Assembly: GCF_001675045.1 (NCBI RefSeq)
Contig: NZ_LYPA01000064.1
Location: forward strand, 248,001 to 312,000
Reading direction: 5' to 3'
Source: Paenibacillus oryzae
GTDB taxonomy: Bacteria; Bacillota; Bacilli; Paenibacillales; Paenibacillaceae
Length of the DNA stretch: 64,000 nt
The position numbers and the translations under genes are program-made. Shown here one piece after another: positions 42,858 to 52,157 of the stretch. Position 1 is the first letter of the stretch; every line of letters begins with the position of its first letter. The notes under the pieces were generated by a model, which was given only the letters and a program-made list of their open reading frames with translations, had not been told where the DNA came from and made no database searches.

Positions 42858-43743
42858 GATCGTTTCCCCCTAGAGATTTTGGCGACGAGATAATAATTTT
42901 TTCCCCGTCGAATTCCATGGATGCTTTATCTTTGATGCCTAAGGATGTCAGGTACTCTTTCGGAATTTGAAGGCGCCCTACACGATCGACAACGACATAA
43001 GCTTCATGGACCGTTCCCAGCTTTCCGCCTTGGAAAGGCAGCTCTCCGCCTTCCGTAATATTGGGGTTGCGTTTAATAAACTCCGTGCTTGTCAATCCAT
43101 CCCGTATAGCCACTACCCGGTCTACCTTGCCCGCCAGCGTCATGTCATGCGTAACGATAACAATCGTTACACCGAGCTCCTGATTCAGCTTGCGGAAAAT
43201 GCCCATAATCATATCCGATGTCGCGGTATCGACGGAGCCTGTCGGTTCGTCAGCAAGCAGTAGCTTGGGACGATTGCACAGCGAGATGGCGATGGCTACA
43301 CGCTGCTGCTCGCCGCCTGAAAGCTGATGCAGCTTGTTGTTCATACGGTGGCCCAGACCAACCCATTCCAGCAGCTGCTTGGCGTATGGACGATCCATCT
43401 TGCCGGAAAGCATCATCGGCATTTCTACATTTTCCAAGGCGGTCAGGTAAGGCAGCAGGTTGCGGGCATTATTCTGCCAAATAAAACCGACGGTATCTCT
43501 TTTATATTTCACAAGATCCTCTTCGGAAATTTTGAGCAAATCCCACTGGCCGACTCTCACCTGTCCCGCAGAAGGGCGGTCAAGACCGCCCAGCGTATTC
43601 AGAAGAGTCGATTTGCCGCTGCCGCTGTTGCCGATAATCGCCATCAGCTCGCCGGCTTCTACTGTCAAATTCAAGCCTTGGAGGGCAACAACCTCAAGAT
43701 CATCTGTTTTGTAAATTTTAACAAGACCTTCGCAATGAATCAT
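42844..43743 (-). CDS. LolD/MacB-type ABC ATPase with AbrB-like C-terminal domain
   Basis: A 299-residue protein. Residues 1-225 are a LolD/MacB-type ATPase: Walker A 'GNSGSGKST' (38-46), Q-loop '[20 protein letters not shown]', signature '[15 protein letters not shown]', Walker B '[13 protein letters not shown]', switch His in 'VTHDMT'. Residues about 250-295 read '[20 protein letters not shown]' and '[14 protein letters not shown]', the swapped-hairpin pattern of AbrB/SpoVT DNA-binding or dimerisation domains. That fusion is unusual; it may dimerise the ATPase or allow binding to DNA. Partner of the FtsX permease encoded immediately upstream (six bases apart). Confidence 0.85.
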   Translation of the reverse strand: MIHCEGLVKIYKTDDLEVVALQGLNLTVEAGELMAIIGNSGSGKSTLLNTLGGLDRPSAGQVRVGQWDLLKISEEDLVKYKRDTVGFIWQNNARNLLPYLTALENVEMPMMLSGKMDRPYAKQLLEWVGLGHRMNNKLHQLSGGEQQRVAIAISLCNRPKLLLADEPTGSVDTATSDMIMGIFRKLNQELGVTIVIVTHDMTLAGKVDRVVAIRDGLTSTEFIKRNPNITEGGELPFQGGKLGTVHEAYVVVDRVGRLQIPKEYLTSLGIKDKASMEFDGEKIIISSPKSLGGNDHEAK

Positions 43744-43749
43744 CTGACG

Positions 43750-46659
43750 TTAACTCTCCTCTCCCATTTTGACCGCTTGATGCACTCGAAGACTGCGAAT
43801 GCGCAGGAAGAGCAGCAGCGCCCCGATAATCATCATAAAGCCAACAACGATAAACAGCTGGTTTGTATCGCTGGCCTCAAATACGACCCGGAATGGCGGA
43901 ACGGTCTCCGCCACATTATCGGCGGTTTGCAGGAATGGAAGGAAAACCAGACTGACCCCTTTGCCAATCAAAACGCCGAGGCCAATTGCAAGGCCTGCTG
44001 TAAACACTTGCTCCAGCAGCAGCATGCCGGTTAATTGCCTGCGGGAGAGTCCCATGGCGCGCAATACGCCGAACTGAACCGAACGCCCCGACAGGTTGAA
44101 GAACCAATAAAGAATATAACCAGCCAGCGTAATGACAACCGACACCAGGAAGCCTAAGCTCAATATGCCGAATACTCCGCCTCTCGTTGGATGTTTCGCT
44201 TGGGTGACCAACTCGCTTCCAACATCCTTGACGGACACCAGCTCAATGTTTTGCTTCTGAAGCTCTTCTACAACCGAAGCTACCGATGCATCAGGCTTCA
44301 TTTTGAGCCACACTTCATAAGGAATCATCGGAAGCTGATCAAAAATATAATCCAGATTGGCGATAACAAACGGCGATTTGTCCGGGTATTGGGTAGGCCA
44401 ATATGGCAAGATGCCTACAACCGAAAATTCAAGCATACCATCCGTAAAGCCAACCGAAATGGTATCTCCCAGCTTGAGCTGGTATTTCTCCGCAACACTT
44501 GTCGGAATAATCGCGGCATGCTCATAGAGCCCCAGATTAGCCAAATAATGAAACGGATGAACAGGGTACAAATCATCGCGGAACCATGCGACCTTGGAAA
44601 AATCCGTATTATCGATGCCAAGAATACTCCCCTGACCAATCGACTTGCCGGAAATAACAACATTTCCTTTAGTCTTCAGCACGCGCGCGGCGGCTTCTAC
44701 GCCGTCAAGCTGGCGATAGATTTCAAACGGCGGCTCGTTATACAGGATTTTGGTTGGTGTGGGGGCTTGATTGCCTCCGCCGCCTGGATTTCCGCCGCCT
44801 CCATTGCCTCCTCCGCCGTTGCCCCCGCCTTGGTTGCCTCCTCCGCTGTTCCCCCCGCCTTGGTTGCCTCCTCCGGAAGGTCTCGTCGCTTCGGGAGTAC
44901 CGTCCCATGCGCTCTGAATAATGACATCCGAGCCATATTTGTACAAGGTTCGCTCCGTGGAGTTCAGATCAATGGTCCTTGCTGCCGATGCGTTATAGAC
45001 ACCAAGACCCAGCGTAAGCACAAGCAAAATCATGAGCGGATAATACCCTTTGGATGAGCGCGACAGCTGAGTCAGCGTCAAATAAAGCGGTACCGGCAGA
45101 AACTTCCTGCCGAGCCAGTTAAACAGGCTCAACAGCCATGGGAACACCCGCAGGAAAAATAATCCTAGCGAAAAGATAGCAAGCGCCGGCACAAAAAATA
45201 GAAACGGCTGAACATTAAGCTGATCGGTGGTCATGCCGGTTTGAAACGTCAGCATTTGCCGTTCGTTGAACATATACCATCCATAAGCGGACGCCAGCAG
45301 GAGCAGCACATCAAGGAACCAGCGCTGCCAAACCGGCTTCCGGTCAGAACGGGCAAGCTCCTGCTTGTAGCTGACTATGGATGAGCGGGCGTAAATAACC
45401 GCCGGAATGACCGTTGCCAGAATCGCCAGCAGCACCGCCGCGCCGCCTGCGATCATCGCTTCTGTCGAAAAGCCGACCGGAATCGATTTCCGGTTGACGA
45501 AGGAGAGAAAGCCGTTTGCAGAACCGATGCTTTTGGCCATAAACCAGCCCATAAACGGTCCCGTTGCCAGCGCAATCGCCCCCAGCAGCAAACCCTCCAG
45601 CAAATAAATCCATATAATTTGCCGAGTGCCTGCGCCCCGGCTTCGCAATACGGCAATATCGCTTCTTTGCTTGTCAAGCGACTGCCTTGCATTCATTGCA
45701 ATAAAGAAAAAGACCATTGCAATCATCGGTGCAGCCAATGTAAACAACATGGTTTGCAGCTGCAGGCTTTGTCTTTTGAACTCCGTCAAAGTAGATGCAA
45801 AGGAAATTTCCACTCGTGTATCTTTAAGAATCTGATACAGCTCGACATCCAGACGATTAAGCGTCCGTCCAAGCGGAGAAAGCTGGCTGGTCTGCACCTC
45901 GGACAAATCAAAGGCGTAATACCAGCTTCCGTTGTGAAGCGGAATTTTGAACTTTTCTAGCAGCAGCTTCTGGAAGGTATCGCCGCTCACCAGCAGCGTG
46001 CTCAGCTGGCCTTCCAGACCCTGATACCAATAGGAATCTGTAGCATCCAGCGGGTTATAAGCTCCTACAATCTTGACCCGCAGCGTCAGATTCAATCCGC
46101 CGTATACAGGGTATTCAAAAATATCGCCGATATGGACGTCGTTGCGGAACATGGCCTCCTCCAGCATGACGGCTTCAATCAATTCACCGTTGCCAGGCGT
46201 GTCTGAAAACCATTTACCCTGCACGATTTCGGTATGATCGACAAGTCCTGACATCGTTGCCAGTGCGAGCTGGCGGCTGCGGCCGGCATCCACCTTGGTG
46301 GGATCCTCCGGCGACAAATCCGCGCTGCGGATAGAGTATAGATTGAGATAGGTGTCATAAGAAAAGCCAATCTCGTCAGGCACCTTTTCTTTAATATAGC
46401 CCTCCAGAGAAGATAGCGCGGCCAGATCGGTCGCCTGCCCCGGCGTTGACTGGTAGCGCACAAGCAAGGAGCCAGCAGGCAGTCCTGTGCTTTTTTCTTG
46501 CAGCGACTGCGCCACAACCCGCTTCAGCGCGCCGTCCGCATACATCGGAATGCTGGTCGCAAACGCTACAGCCATAATGAGACCCGCCAGCGTACTAAGG
46601 GTTAGCCAGCGAGTATTCCACATTTTGCGGAATAGGAATCGGAACAGCGGAATACCCAT
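43750..46659 (-). CDS. FtsX-type ABC permease with glycine-rich linker
   Basis: A 969-residue permease with an N-terminal helix, a large extracytoplasmic domain, FtsX-type helix bundles near residues 305-430 and 835-955 ('VITLAGYILYWFFNLSGRSV', 'GVLRAMGLSRRQLTGMLLLE'), and helices near 450-560. Residues about 593-631 are a GGGNQGGGNSGGG-type low-complexity linker in the second outer domain. FtsX/MacB-like permeases transmit mechanical force to outer proteins or extrude substrates rather than importing them. Encoded between the HlyD-like adaptor (four bases away) and its ATPase. Confidence 0.82.
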   Translation of the reverse strand: MGIPLFRFLFRKMWNTRWLTLSTLAGLIMAVAFATSIPMYADGALKRVVAQSLQEKSTGLPAGSLLVRYQSTPGQATDLAALSSLEGYIKEKVPDEIGFSYDTYLNLYSIRSADLSPEDPTKVDAGRSRQLALATMSGLVDHTEIVQGKWFSDTPGNGELIEAVMLEEAMFRNDVHIGDIFEYPVYGGLNLTLRVKIVGAYNPLDATDSYWYQGLEGQLSTLLVSGDTFQKLLLEKFKIPLHNGSWYYAFDLSEVQTSQLSPLGRTLNRLDVELYQILKDTRVEISFASTLTEFKRQSLQLQTMLFTLAAPMIAMVFFFIAMNARQSLDKQRSDIAVLRSRGAGTRQIIWIYLLEGLLLGAIALATGPFMGWFMAKSIGSANGFLSFVNRKSIPVGFSTEAMIAGGAAVLLAILATVIPAVIYARSSIVSYKQELARSDRKPVWQRWFLDVLLLLASAYGWYMFNERQMLTFQTGMTTDQLNVQPFLFFVPALAIFSLGLFFLRVFPWLLSLFNWLGRKFLPVPLYLTLTQLSRSSKGYYPLMILLVLTLGLGVYNASAARTIDLNSTERTLYKYGSDVIIQSAWDGTPEATRPSGGGNQGGGNSGGGNQGGGNGGGGNGGGGNPGGGGNQAPTPTKILYNEPPFEIYRQLDGVEAAARVLKTKGNVVISGKSIGQGSILGIDNTDFSKVAWFRDDLYPVHPFHYLANLGLYEHAAIIPTSVAEKYQLKLGDTISVGFTDGMLEFSVVGILPYWPTQYPDKSPFVIANLDYIFDQLPMIPYEVWLKMKPDASVASVVEELQKQNIELVSVKDVGSELVTQAKHPTRGGVFGILSLGFLVSVVITLAGYILYWFFNLSGRSVQFGVLRAMGLSRRQLTGMLLLEQVFTAGLAIGLGVLIGKGVSLVFLPFLQTADNVAETVPPFRVVFEASDTNQLFIVVGFMMIIGALLLFLRIRSLRVHQAVKMGEES

Positions 46660-46662
46660 GGC

Positions 46663-47730
46663 TTATCGACCTACGACTTTCTGTCCAGGCTTTAGCCCCT
46701 GCAATATTTCGACGTCGACTGCTGTTTGCTGGCCAACCTCAACGTCAACCTCTCGCTTGCCGTCTTCATCTACAACCTGCACGTACGTTCTGGAGCCGAT
46801 GCTGCGCAATGCGGATGGCGGAATTACGATTGCATCTTTGGTTCGCTTCGTAATGACTTTAATGGAAATAGGAGTACCCCGATTCAAGCCTGCAGGCAGA
46901 TCTTTGACATCAATTAACATAAAATCTTCGGGACGCTCCAGCTTGTTTTCCCCGTCACTTCCGCCGCCGTTATTGTTGTTTTCTTCGCTTTTGACCGGCA
47001 GCGTCTTGACTTTACCTACAAAATTGCCGACATTGCTGATGCTGACGAGGGCTTCCATACCCGGCGCTACCTTTTCAAGCTCGTTTTTTGTCAGCTTTGA
47101 GGCAGGAGTAATAAGCGCGGTATCGGCTACGATGGCAATCGGAGCATACTTTTTGATTACATCGCCTTTTTTTGCGGTTACCGATACGATGGTGCCGGAG
47201 AATGGAGCATACAAAACCGCCTTGTTGATCTCCTCCTCCAAATCGGCCAGCTTTTGCCGCTTTTCTTCAAAAGCAATTTGTTTCGTTTCAAAGTCCAGCG
47301 GGTCCATCTCATCGCGTTCGCGAAGCGTCTGCTTCATTTCGTTTTCTTGAGCCTTGAAGGAAATTCGCTCCAGACGAAGCGATTTTTTCAGCTCCTCGAC
47401 ATCCAGCTCGGCGATAACATCGCCCGCCTGAACCTTATCGCCAACCTTGATATAAAGCTCCTTCAGGTTTTTCCCGTCAAGGGTAAAATGCATCGTCTCC
47501 TCTTCCAGGGAGATCAGCTTGCCGATCAAAGAAATTTCAGTATTAAGATCTTTGGTTTTGACCTCGTATTCCGGCTTTTTGGAAATTTGCGCCGGAACGA
47601 TTTCCGGCAGCACCTCCTCTTCCTTTTCATCGGGAAGCAAGGCACATCCGCTGGTAAAGGCCAGCGAAGCGCTTAGAGCAATAATCATTGAGCGTTTAAA
47701 TAAACTTTCCGTCCACCATTTCATAGACAT
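46663..47730 (-). CDS. HlyD/RND-type efflux adaptor lipoprotein
   Basis: About 355 residues. Signal peptide with possible lipidation at Cys29 ('FTSGC', a slightly atypical lipobox). Two lipoyl halves ('YIKVGDKVQAGDVIAELDVE' and 'LYAPFSGTIVSVTAKKGDVI') flank a coiled-coil hairpin (about residues 105-165, 'RDEMDPLDFETKQIAFEEKR'), followed by a beta-barrel and 'DAIVIPPSALRSIGSRTYVQ'. Periplasmic-adaptor proteins link permeases to outer components; in a Gram-positive cell it probably acts at the outer face of the membrane. Start at 47730 with GGAGG nine bases upstream, inside the upstream ATPase gene. Confidence 0.85.
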   Translation of the reverse strand: MSMKWWTESLFKRSMIIALSASLAFTSGCALLPDEKEEEVLPEIVPAQISKKPEYEVKTKDLNTEISLIGKLISLEEETMHFTLDGKNLKELYIKVGDKVQAGDVIAELDVEELKKSLRLERISFKAQENEMKQTLRERDEMDPLDFETKQIAFEEKRQKLADLEEEINKAVLYAPFSGTIVSVTAKKGDVIKKYAPIAIVADTALITPASKLTKNELEKVAPGMEALVSISNVGNFVGKVKTLPVKSEENNNNGGGSDGENKLERPEDFMLIDVKDLPAGLNRGTPISIKVITKRTKDAIVIPPSALRSIGSRTYVQVVDEDGKREVDVEVGQQTAVDVEILQGLKPGQKVVGR

Positions 47731-48490
47731 GGTCGGCAACCTCCAAAATCGTAGGATCATGTGTAGTCATACAAATAGAAACGTGTTCAGTAGCAATAAT
47801 ATTTTGAAAGACCGCCATAATTTGAGCGGACATTCCTGTATCCAGCTCAGCGGTTGGCTCATCCGCCAGCAGCAATAAAGGCCTATGGGCAATCGCCTTG
47901 GCGATCGCAACCCGCTGCTGCTCGCCCCCGGACATCTCGAAGGGACGGTGATGCATCCGTTTGCCCAGGCCTACCAGCTCCAGACATTCAACCACTCTGC
48001 TTTTCCATTCCGAACGCGGCTTTCCCGCCATGCGGAGAGAAAGCTCAACATTTTCATACGCGGACAACAACGGCATCAGGGCAAATGCCTGGAAAATAAA
48101 GCCCATATCCTTGCGCCTCACCAGCGTGCGCTGGTCGTCATTCATTTTGCTGAAGGGCTTATCCCTGAACAGAATTTCGCCTTTGCTTGGCGTATCCAGT
48201 CCGCCCAGACAATTAAGCAGCGTCGTTTTGCCGGAGCCGGAGCGGCCCTTAAGCATGACAAGCTGCTTCTGCTTTACTTCCATTTGAATGCCTTTTAGCA
48301 CATGCAGGGCATTGCCGCCTACCTGGAAAATACGCTCTACCTGGTTGACGACCAAAAGCTTGCCTTGATTGTGCGAAGCGGCTTTCTGAACGGCTTCCCT
48401 TGTCTCAACCGCTTGCTCACCGTCCAGACTGACGTCTTCTTCGCCGGTTTGCGGAGCGGCTTCTGTCTCCATTCCTTGAGAAATGGCCAT
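47696..48490 (-). CDS. LolD/MacB-type ABC ATPase, first gene of the operon
   Basis: About 264 residues from the ATG at 48490 (AGGAG four bases upstream); the frame is open further but lacks a site. An N-terminal extension of about 40 acidic residues precedes the ATPase: Walker A 'GRSGSGKTTLLN', Q-loop 'FIFQAFALMPLLSAYENVEL', signature '[15 protein letters not shown]', Walker B '[13 protein letters not shown]', switch His 'TTHDPTILEVADH'. It differs from the second ATPase of the operon (42844), which carries an AbrB-like tail, so the system has two distinct motors or a heterodimer. Confidence 0.85.
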   Translation of the reverse strand: MAISQGMETEAAPQTGEEDVSLDGEQAVETREAVQKAASHNQGKLLVVNQVERIFQVGGNALHVLKGIQMEVKQKQLVMLKGRSGSGKTTLLNCLGGLDTPSKGEILFRDKPFSKMNDDQRTLVRRKDMGFIFQAFALMPLLSAYENVELSLRMAGKPRSEWKSRVVECLELVGLGKRMHHRPFEMSGGEQQRVAIAKAIAHRPLLLLADEPTAELDTGMSAQIMAVFQNIIATEHVSICMTTHDPTILEVADHVYEMVDGKFI

Positions 48491-48519
48491 TGATCTCCTC
48501 ACTCCCCTCTTTGGAGCTT

Positions 48520-48563
48520 TAAGAGGTTGTTCAAAGCAAACCTTTTGAACACGCACCTTCATA
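48520..48563. repeat. Short copy of an interspersed 'GGTTGTTCAA' repeat
   Basis: AGAGGTTGTTCAAAGCAAA followed by CCTTTTGAACACGCACC. The same two end motifs flank a longer copy at 63226-63321. It looks like a deletion derivative of a small intergenic repeat. Confidence 0.45.
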
Positions 48564-48666
48564 CACTCCAAAATCTCTGTATGTATTCATAATTCTAATC
48601 TACCATCTTAGACGATGCTCATGTAGAAAAAGTTACAAATTCCCTCAATCATTTCATCATTTTTTG

Positions 48667-48727
48667 AAAAAAAATCCCTTTTGCGGAGTCATGCGGCATA
48701 AACGCATGTCTTCCAGCGCAAAAGGGA
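48667..48727 (-). terminator. Terminator of the chemotaxis receptor gene
   Basis: TCCCTTTTGCG and CGCAAAAGGGA pair around an inner CATGCGTTTATGCCGCATG stem, followed by eight T residues on the minus strand. Confidence 0.8.
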
Positions 48728-48752
48728 CGGTTTGTTTGCCTTGTGATTATCG

Positions 48753-50483
48753 TTACACCTTTACCTTAAACTTGGCGGTTGAACCATTCAACTCGGTTAC
48801 GATTTCATCCAGTCTGAGCGCCGCTGCATTGATGTTGTCCATCAGAGCAAGCTGTTCCTCTGTCGCAGCCGCTACCGTCTCTGCTTTTTGCAGATTTTGA
48901 GAAGCGGTGTGCGCAGTTTGATCCATGGACGCGCTTACTTGCTCCGAGCTTGCGGACATTTGCTGGGCGATTGCGGAATTTTCCTGAAGCTGCTCTGCCA
49001 TCCCGGCAATTGCGGATGCGATAACGTCAAGATTATGCACCACATCCCTTACCCGCTCTCCTCCGATGGCAACCTCACGCTGGCTTTCTCCCATATAGCG
49101 GGATGCTTGGCCAATTTCGTCTCTCGTCAGACCTATCAGCTCGTTGATTCCTTCCGCGGACTCCATCGAATTTGCAGCCAGCTTGCGAATTTCGCCCGCT
49201 ACAACTGCAAAACCACGTCCTTGTTCACCGGCCCTTGCCGCCTCAATTGAAGCATTAAGCGACAAAATATTTGTTTGACTCGCAAACGCGGTAATATTTT
49301 CAACAATTTCCCCGATTTGGCGCGAACGATTTTCCAGGGAACCGATGATGCCGGACAACGTGCCGATCGTGGCGCTGATTCCGTTCATCTGCTCCACCAG
49401 CCGTTCCAATGCTTGCTGTCCTTCCTGGCTTTGAATGGACGTTGTAACGGAATGATCCGCCAAGACGGAGGTATTGGTTGCAATCCGGCTAATGCCAACG
49501 GCCATCTCCTCCATCGCCCGCGACGCCTCGTCCGCGCCCCTCGCTTGCGTCTCCGAGCCGCTTGCAACCTCCTGCACATTGGCAGCGACATGCTGTGCTG
49601 CAGTTGAAGATTCGGATGCAGCGGACAACAGCATGGACGAGGATTGCGACACCTCGCGCGTGCCGCTTACAATTCCGGCAATTAACGCATTCATGCTTTG
49701 AATCATTTGATCCACCGATCTTGAGATTTGCCCGATTTCATCCGTTCCGTATTTGAGCTCGGCGGACGCTGTCAAGTCGCCTGCTCCAACCTGCGCCGTT
49801 TTGCGCACAACGGAGCGGATCGTCCTCGCAATTTGCCTGACAATAACAGCTATTATAGCGCTTAGCGTCAGCGTAACCAGAGCAATGGCTGTATACAATA
49901 GAAGCTGGGACGACTCCATGCTTTCCTTGATTTCATCCATACGCTGCTCCATATATGCATCTATAATTCCGTCAATCTCGTCTACACCGCTCCGGCCAGT
50001 TAAAAAATCCTGCTGAAAGCTATCGCTTACATCAAGCTTGCCACCCGCCTCCACTGCTTGGACAGCTCGTTCGCTCCATCTTGGAAAATGAACATGAAAT
50101 TGCTCAAAAATAGAGCCTGCCGTTTTTCCTGAACCGGGATAGGTTAAATCCAGCAAATTCGCATCCTCCATAACCAGCTTTGCTTTTTCGATATTATCGA
50201 TTGCCTGGTCCCGGTTCAGCACCAAATCATTTTTCGCCCGCTCTCTGTCCGCTTGTTCCAGTTGGCCTGATGCAAGCTCCAAATAAGCGGAATACGACTG
50301 ATACATATCCCGGTCTCCATTTAAAACAAATGAATTAACCTGAGTAGCTATGTTGTAGATATCCCTGGCCATAGTGTTGTACATATCGCGCTGCTGGCCC
50401 AGCAGAACGATACTGGATACAGCGTAGCAAAATATTGGAATCGCACCGATCAGAATAAGCTTCATGCGTAGTGATAATTTCAT
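48753..50483 (-). CDS. Methyl-accepting chemotaxis protein
   Basis: About 576 residues from the ATG at 50483 (GAGGGTGG upstream). A first transmembrane helix (about 8-30) and a second (about 195-217) bracket a helical four-helix-bundle-like sensor. Then a HAMP domain ('VRKTAQVGAGDLTASAELKY') and the cytoplasmic signalling coiled coil with the conserved hairpin tip 'EIVENITAFASQTNILSLNA' and 'SIEAARAGEQGRGFAVVAGE'. It controls CheA kinase in chemotaxis arrays; the signal is unknown. Monocistronic. Confidence 0.92.
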   Translation of the reverse strand: MKLSLRMKLILIGAIPIFCYAVSSIVLLGQQRDMYNTMARDIYNIATQVNSFVLNGDRDMYQSYSAYLELASGQLEQADRERAKNDLVLNRDQAIDNIEKAKLVMEDANLLDLTYPGSGKTAGSIFEQFHVHFPRWSERAVQAVEAGGKLDVSDSFQQDFLTGRSGVDEIDGIIDAYMEQRMDEIKESMESSQLLLYTAIALVTLTLSAIIAVIVRQIARTIRSVVRKTAQVGAGDLTASAELKYGTDEIGQISRSVDQMIQSMNALIAGIVSGTREVSQSSSMLLSAASESSTAAQHVAANVQEVASGSETQARGADEASRAMEEMAVGISRIATNTSVLADHSVTTSIQSQEGQQALERLVEQMNGISATIGTLSGIIGSLENRSRQIGEIVENITAFASQTNILSLNASIEAARAGEQGRGFAVVAGEIRKLAANSMESAEGINELIGLTRDEIGQASRYMGESQREVAIGGERVRDVVHNLDVIASAIAGMAEQLQENSAIAQQMSASSEQVSASMDQTAHTASQNLQKAETVAAATEEQLALMDNINAAALRLDEIVTELNGSTAKFKVKV

Positions 50484-50565
50484 TATGGACCACCCTCTCG
50501 CTCTAGTTGCTTGCAAACTTTATATCGGCATTTTTACTTCTTTTCAATATCTCATTTCAGATAAA

Positions 50566-50608
50566 AATTAAAATGCCTTTGTACCGTCAGAAGCGGCACA
50601 AAGGCATC
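50566..50608 (-). terminator. Terminator of the pyr operon
   Basis: ATGCCTTTGTGCCG and CGGTACAAAGGCAT pair with one mismatch, followed by TTTAATTTTT on the minus strand, 36 bases after pyrE. Confidence 0.85.
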
Positions 50609-50643
50609 CTGTTTCTTATGCATTTATTTCGTCAATTATTTCA

Positions 50644-51291
50644 TTAACGGCCGTATTGATCGGGGTTTTCCTTCCAGCCATTCAGCTTGTCCAAATCCCC
50701 TGACGAAACAATGCCGCGCTGGTGGGCTGTTTCGATCAAGGCCGTATAATTGCTTAACGTTTCAAGCGTAAAGCCGTCGTCCGCAAAGGCTTGAGCTGCT
50801 GCCGGGAACTGATAAGTAAAGATGGCCAGTACGGCTACAACCTCTGCTCCAGCCTCGCGAACGGCTTGCGCCGCCTTAAGCGAGCTGCCTCCGGTGGAAA
50901 TCAAGTCCTCGATAACAACCACCTTTTGGCCGGGCAAAATTTGGCCCTCAATCTGATTTTTCTTTCCATGTCCCTTTGCTTTGTCGCGAATGTACGCCAT
51001 AGGCAAATTCAGCTTTTGCGATACAAACGCTGCATGAGGGATGCCCGCCGTCGACGTGCCGGCGATCACCTCTGTGTCGGGGAATCGCTCAGAGATGATG
51101 GATGCAAAGCCTTCAGCGATTAAATCCCGAATGTCGGGAAAAGACATCGTCAGCCGGTTATCGCAATAAATCGGCGACTTCAGCCCTGACGTCCAGGTGA
51201 ACGGTTCGCCGGGGCTTAAAGCGACCGCGCCAATGTCCAGCAGCTTGCCTGCGATTGCTGCCGGCAGCTCCGATAACGTTATTTTACTCAT
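50644..51291 (-). CDS. pyrE: Orotate phosphoribosyltransferase
   Basis: A 215-residue type-I phosphoribosyltransferase. 'PFTWTSGLKSPIYCDNRLTM' is the N-terminal substrate region and 'VVVIEDLISTGGSSLKAAQA' the PRPP-binding motif. It converts orotate and PRPP to orotidine monophosphate, the fifth step of UMP synthesis. It is the last gene of the operon and overlaps pyrF by four bases. Confidence 0.95.
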   Translation of the reverse strand: MSKITLSELPAAIAGKLLDIGAVALSPGEPFTWTSGLKSPIYCDNRLTMSFPDIRDLIAEGFASIISERFPDTEVIAGTSTAGIPHAAFVSQKLNLPMAYIRDKAKGHGKKNQIEGQILPGQKVVVIEDLISTGGSSLKAAQAVREAGAEVVAVLAIFTYQFPAAAQAFADDGFTLETLSNYTALIETAHQRGIVSSGDLDKLNGWKENPDQYGR

Positions 51292-52019
51292 ACGGATATC
51301 AACTCCTCAATGATGGACTGTATGGCTTCCCTTGGGCTAGGCGCAGCCGTTATGGGCCGGCCGATTACCATATAATCTGTGCCTTGGGCAATGGCCTGCG
51401 AAGGAGTCATGATGCGAGTCTGATCATTCAAGGCAGCGCCCGCCGGACGAATGCCGGGAGTTACCGTTGCAAAAGCTGCGCCGCATGCTTCTTTTACGGA
51501 AACGACCTCGGCAGGTGAAGAAACGACGCCGTCCAGCCCTGAGGCTTTGGCCAGCTTTGCGTATGCAATGACGGAATCCTCCACGCTGCCGGTTATGCCG
51601 ATTTCATGATTCAGCACCTCACGGCTTGTGCTGGTCAATTGAGTAACGGCAATCACCTGGGGGCGTTTGGCTCCAGCCGTCAACGCCTGATCAACACCCT
51701 CGAGACAAGCCTCCATCATCGCGGACCCGCCGGCTGCGTGAACGTTGAACATATCTGCGCCAAGCGATGTGATGCTATGGGCGCCGCCTTTTACCGTATT
51801 GGGAATATCATGCATTTTGACATCCAGAAAAACGTAATAGCCGCGAGTTTTGAGGCTTTCCACAAAGGCTGGTCCTGCAGCGTAAAAGAGCTGCATGCCC
51901 ACCTTCATGTAGCACGGAATGCCCCGCAGCTCCTCCAGCAAACGTTCGGCCTCTCCGGCATTGCTGTAATCCAGCGCAACCATAATGCGCTTTGCCGCTT
52001 CTTCCTTTGTCAGACTCAT
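51288..52019 (-). CDS. pyrF: Orotidine 5'-phosphate decarboxylase
   Basis: About 243 residues. Motifs: 'RIMVALDYSNAGEAERLLEE', the catalytic Asp-Lys-Asp array in 'YVFLDVKMHDIPNTVKGGAH', and the phosphate loop 'YMVIGRPITAAPSPREAIQ'. It decarboxylates OMP to UMP. ATG at 52019 has AAGGGG seven bases upstream; a TTG at 52073 also follows an AGGAGG at nine bases, giving an 18-residue longer form that I cannot exclude. Eighty-four to 138 bases separate it from carB, where B. subtilis has pyrK and pyrD. Confidence 0.93.
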   Translation of the reverse strand: MSLTKEEAAKRIMVALDYSNAGEAERLLEELRGIPCYMKVGMQLFYAAGPAFVESLKTRGYYVFLDVKMHDIPNTVKGGAHSITSLGADMFNVHAAGGSAMMEACLEGVDQALTAGAKRPQVIAVTQLTSTSREVLNHEIGITGSVEDSVIAYAKLAKASGLDGVVSSPAEVVSVKEACGAAFATVTPGIRPAGAALNDQTRIMTPSQAIAQGTDYMVIGRPITAAPSPREAIQSIIEELISV

Positions 52020-52157
52020 TTCTTTTCCCCTTCCCAGACCAAGAGCAACCCCCTTGAAAACGCCGTTCGCCAAGTCCGCTATCCTCCTGCTGCTGATAAT
52101 CGGTGTTTAGGAACAATGCTTTAAGGGTGTTGCTCTCCAATCTTCCTGTTAATTCAA

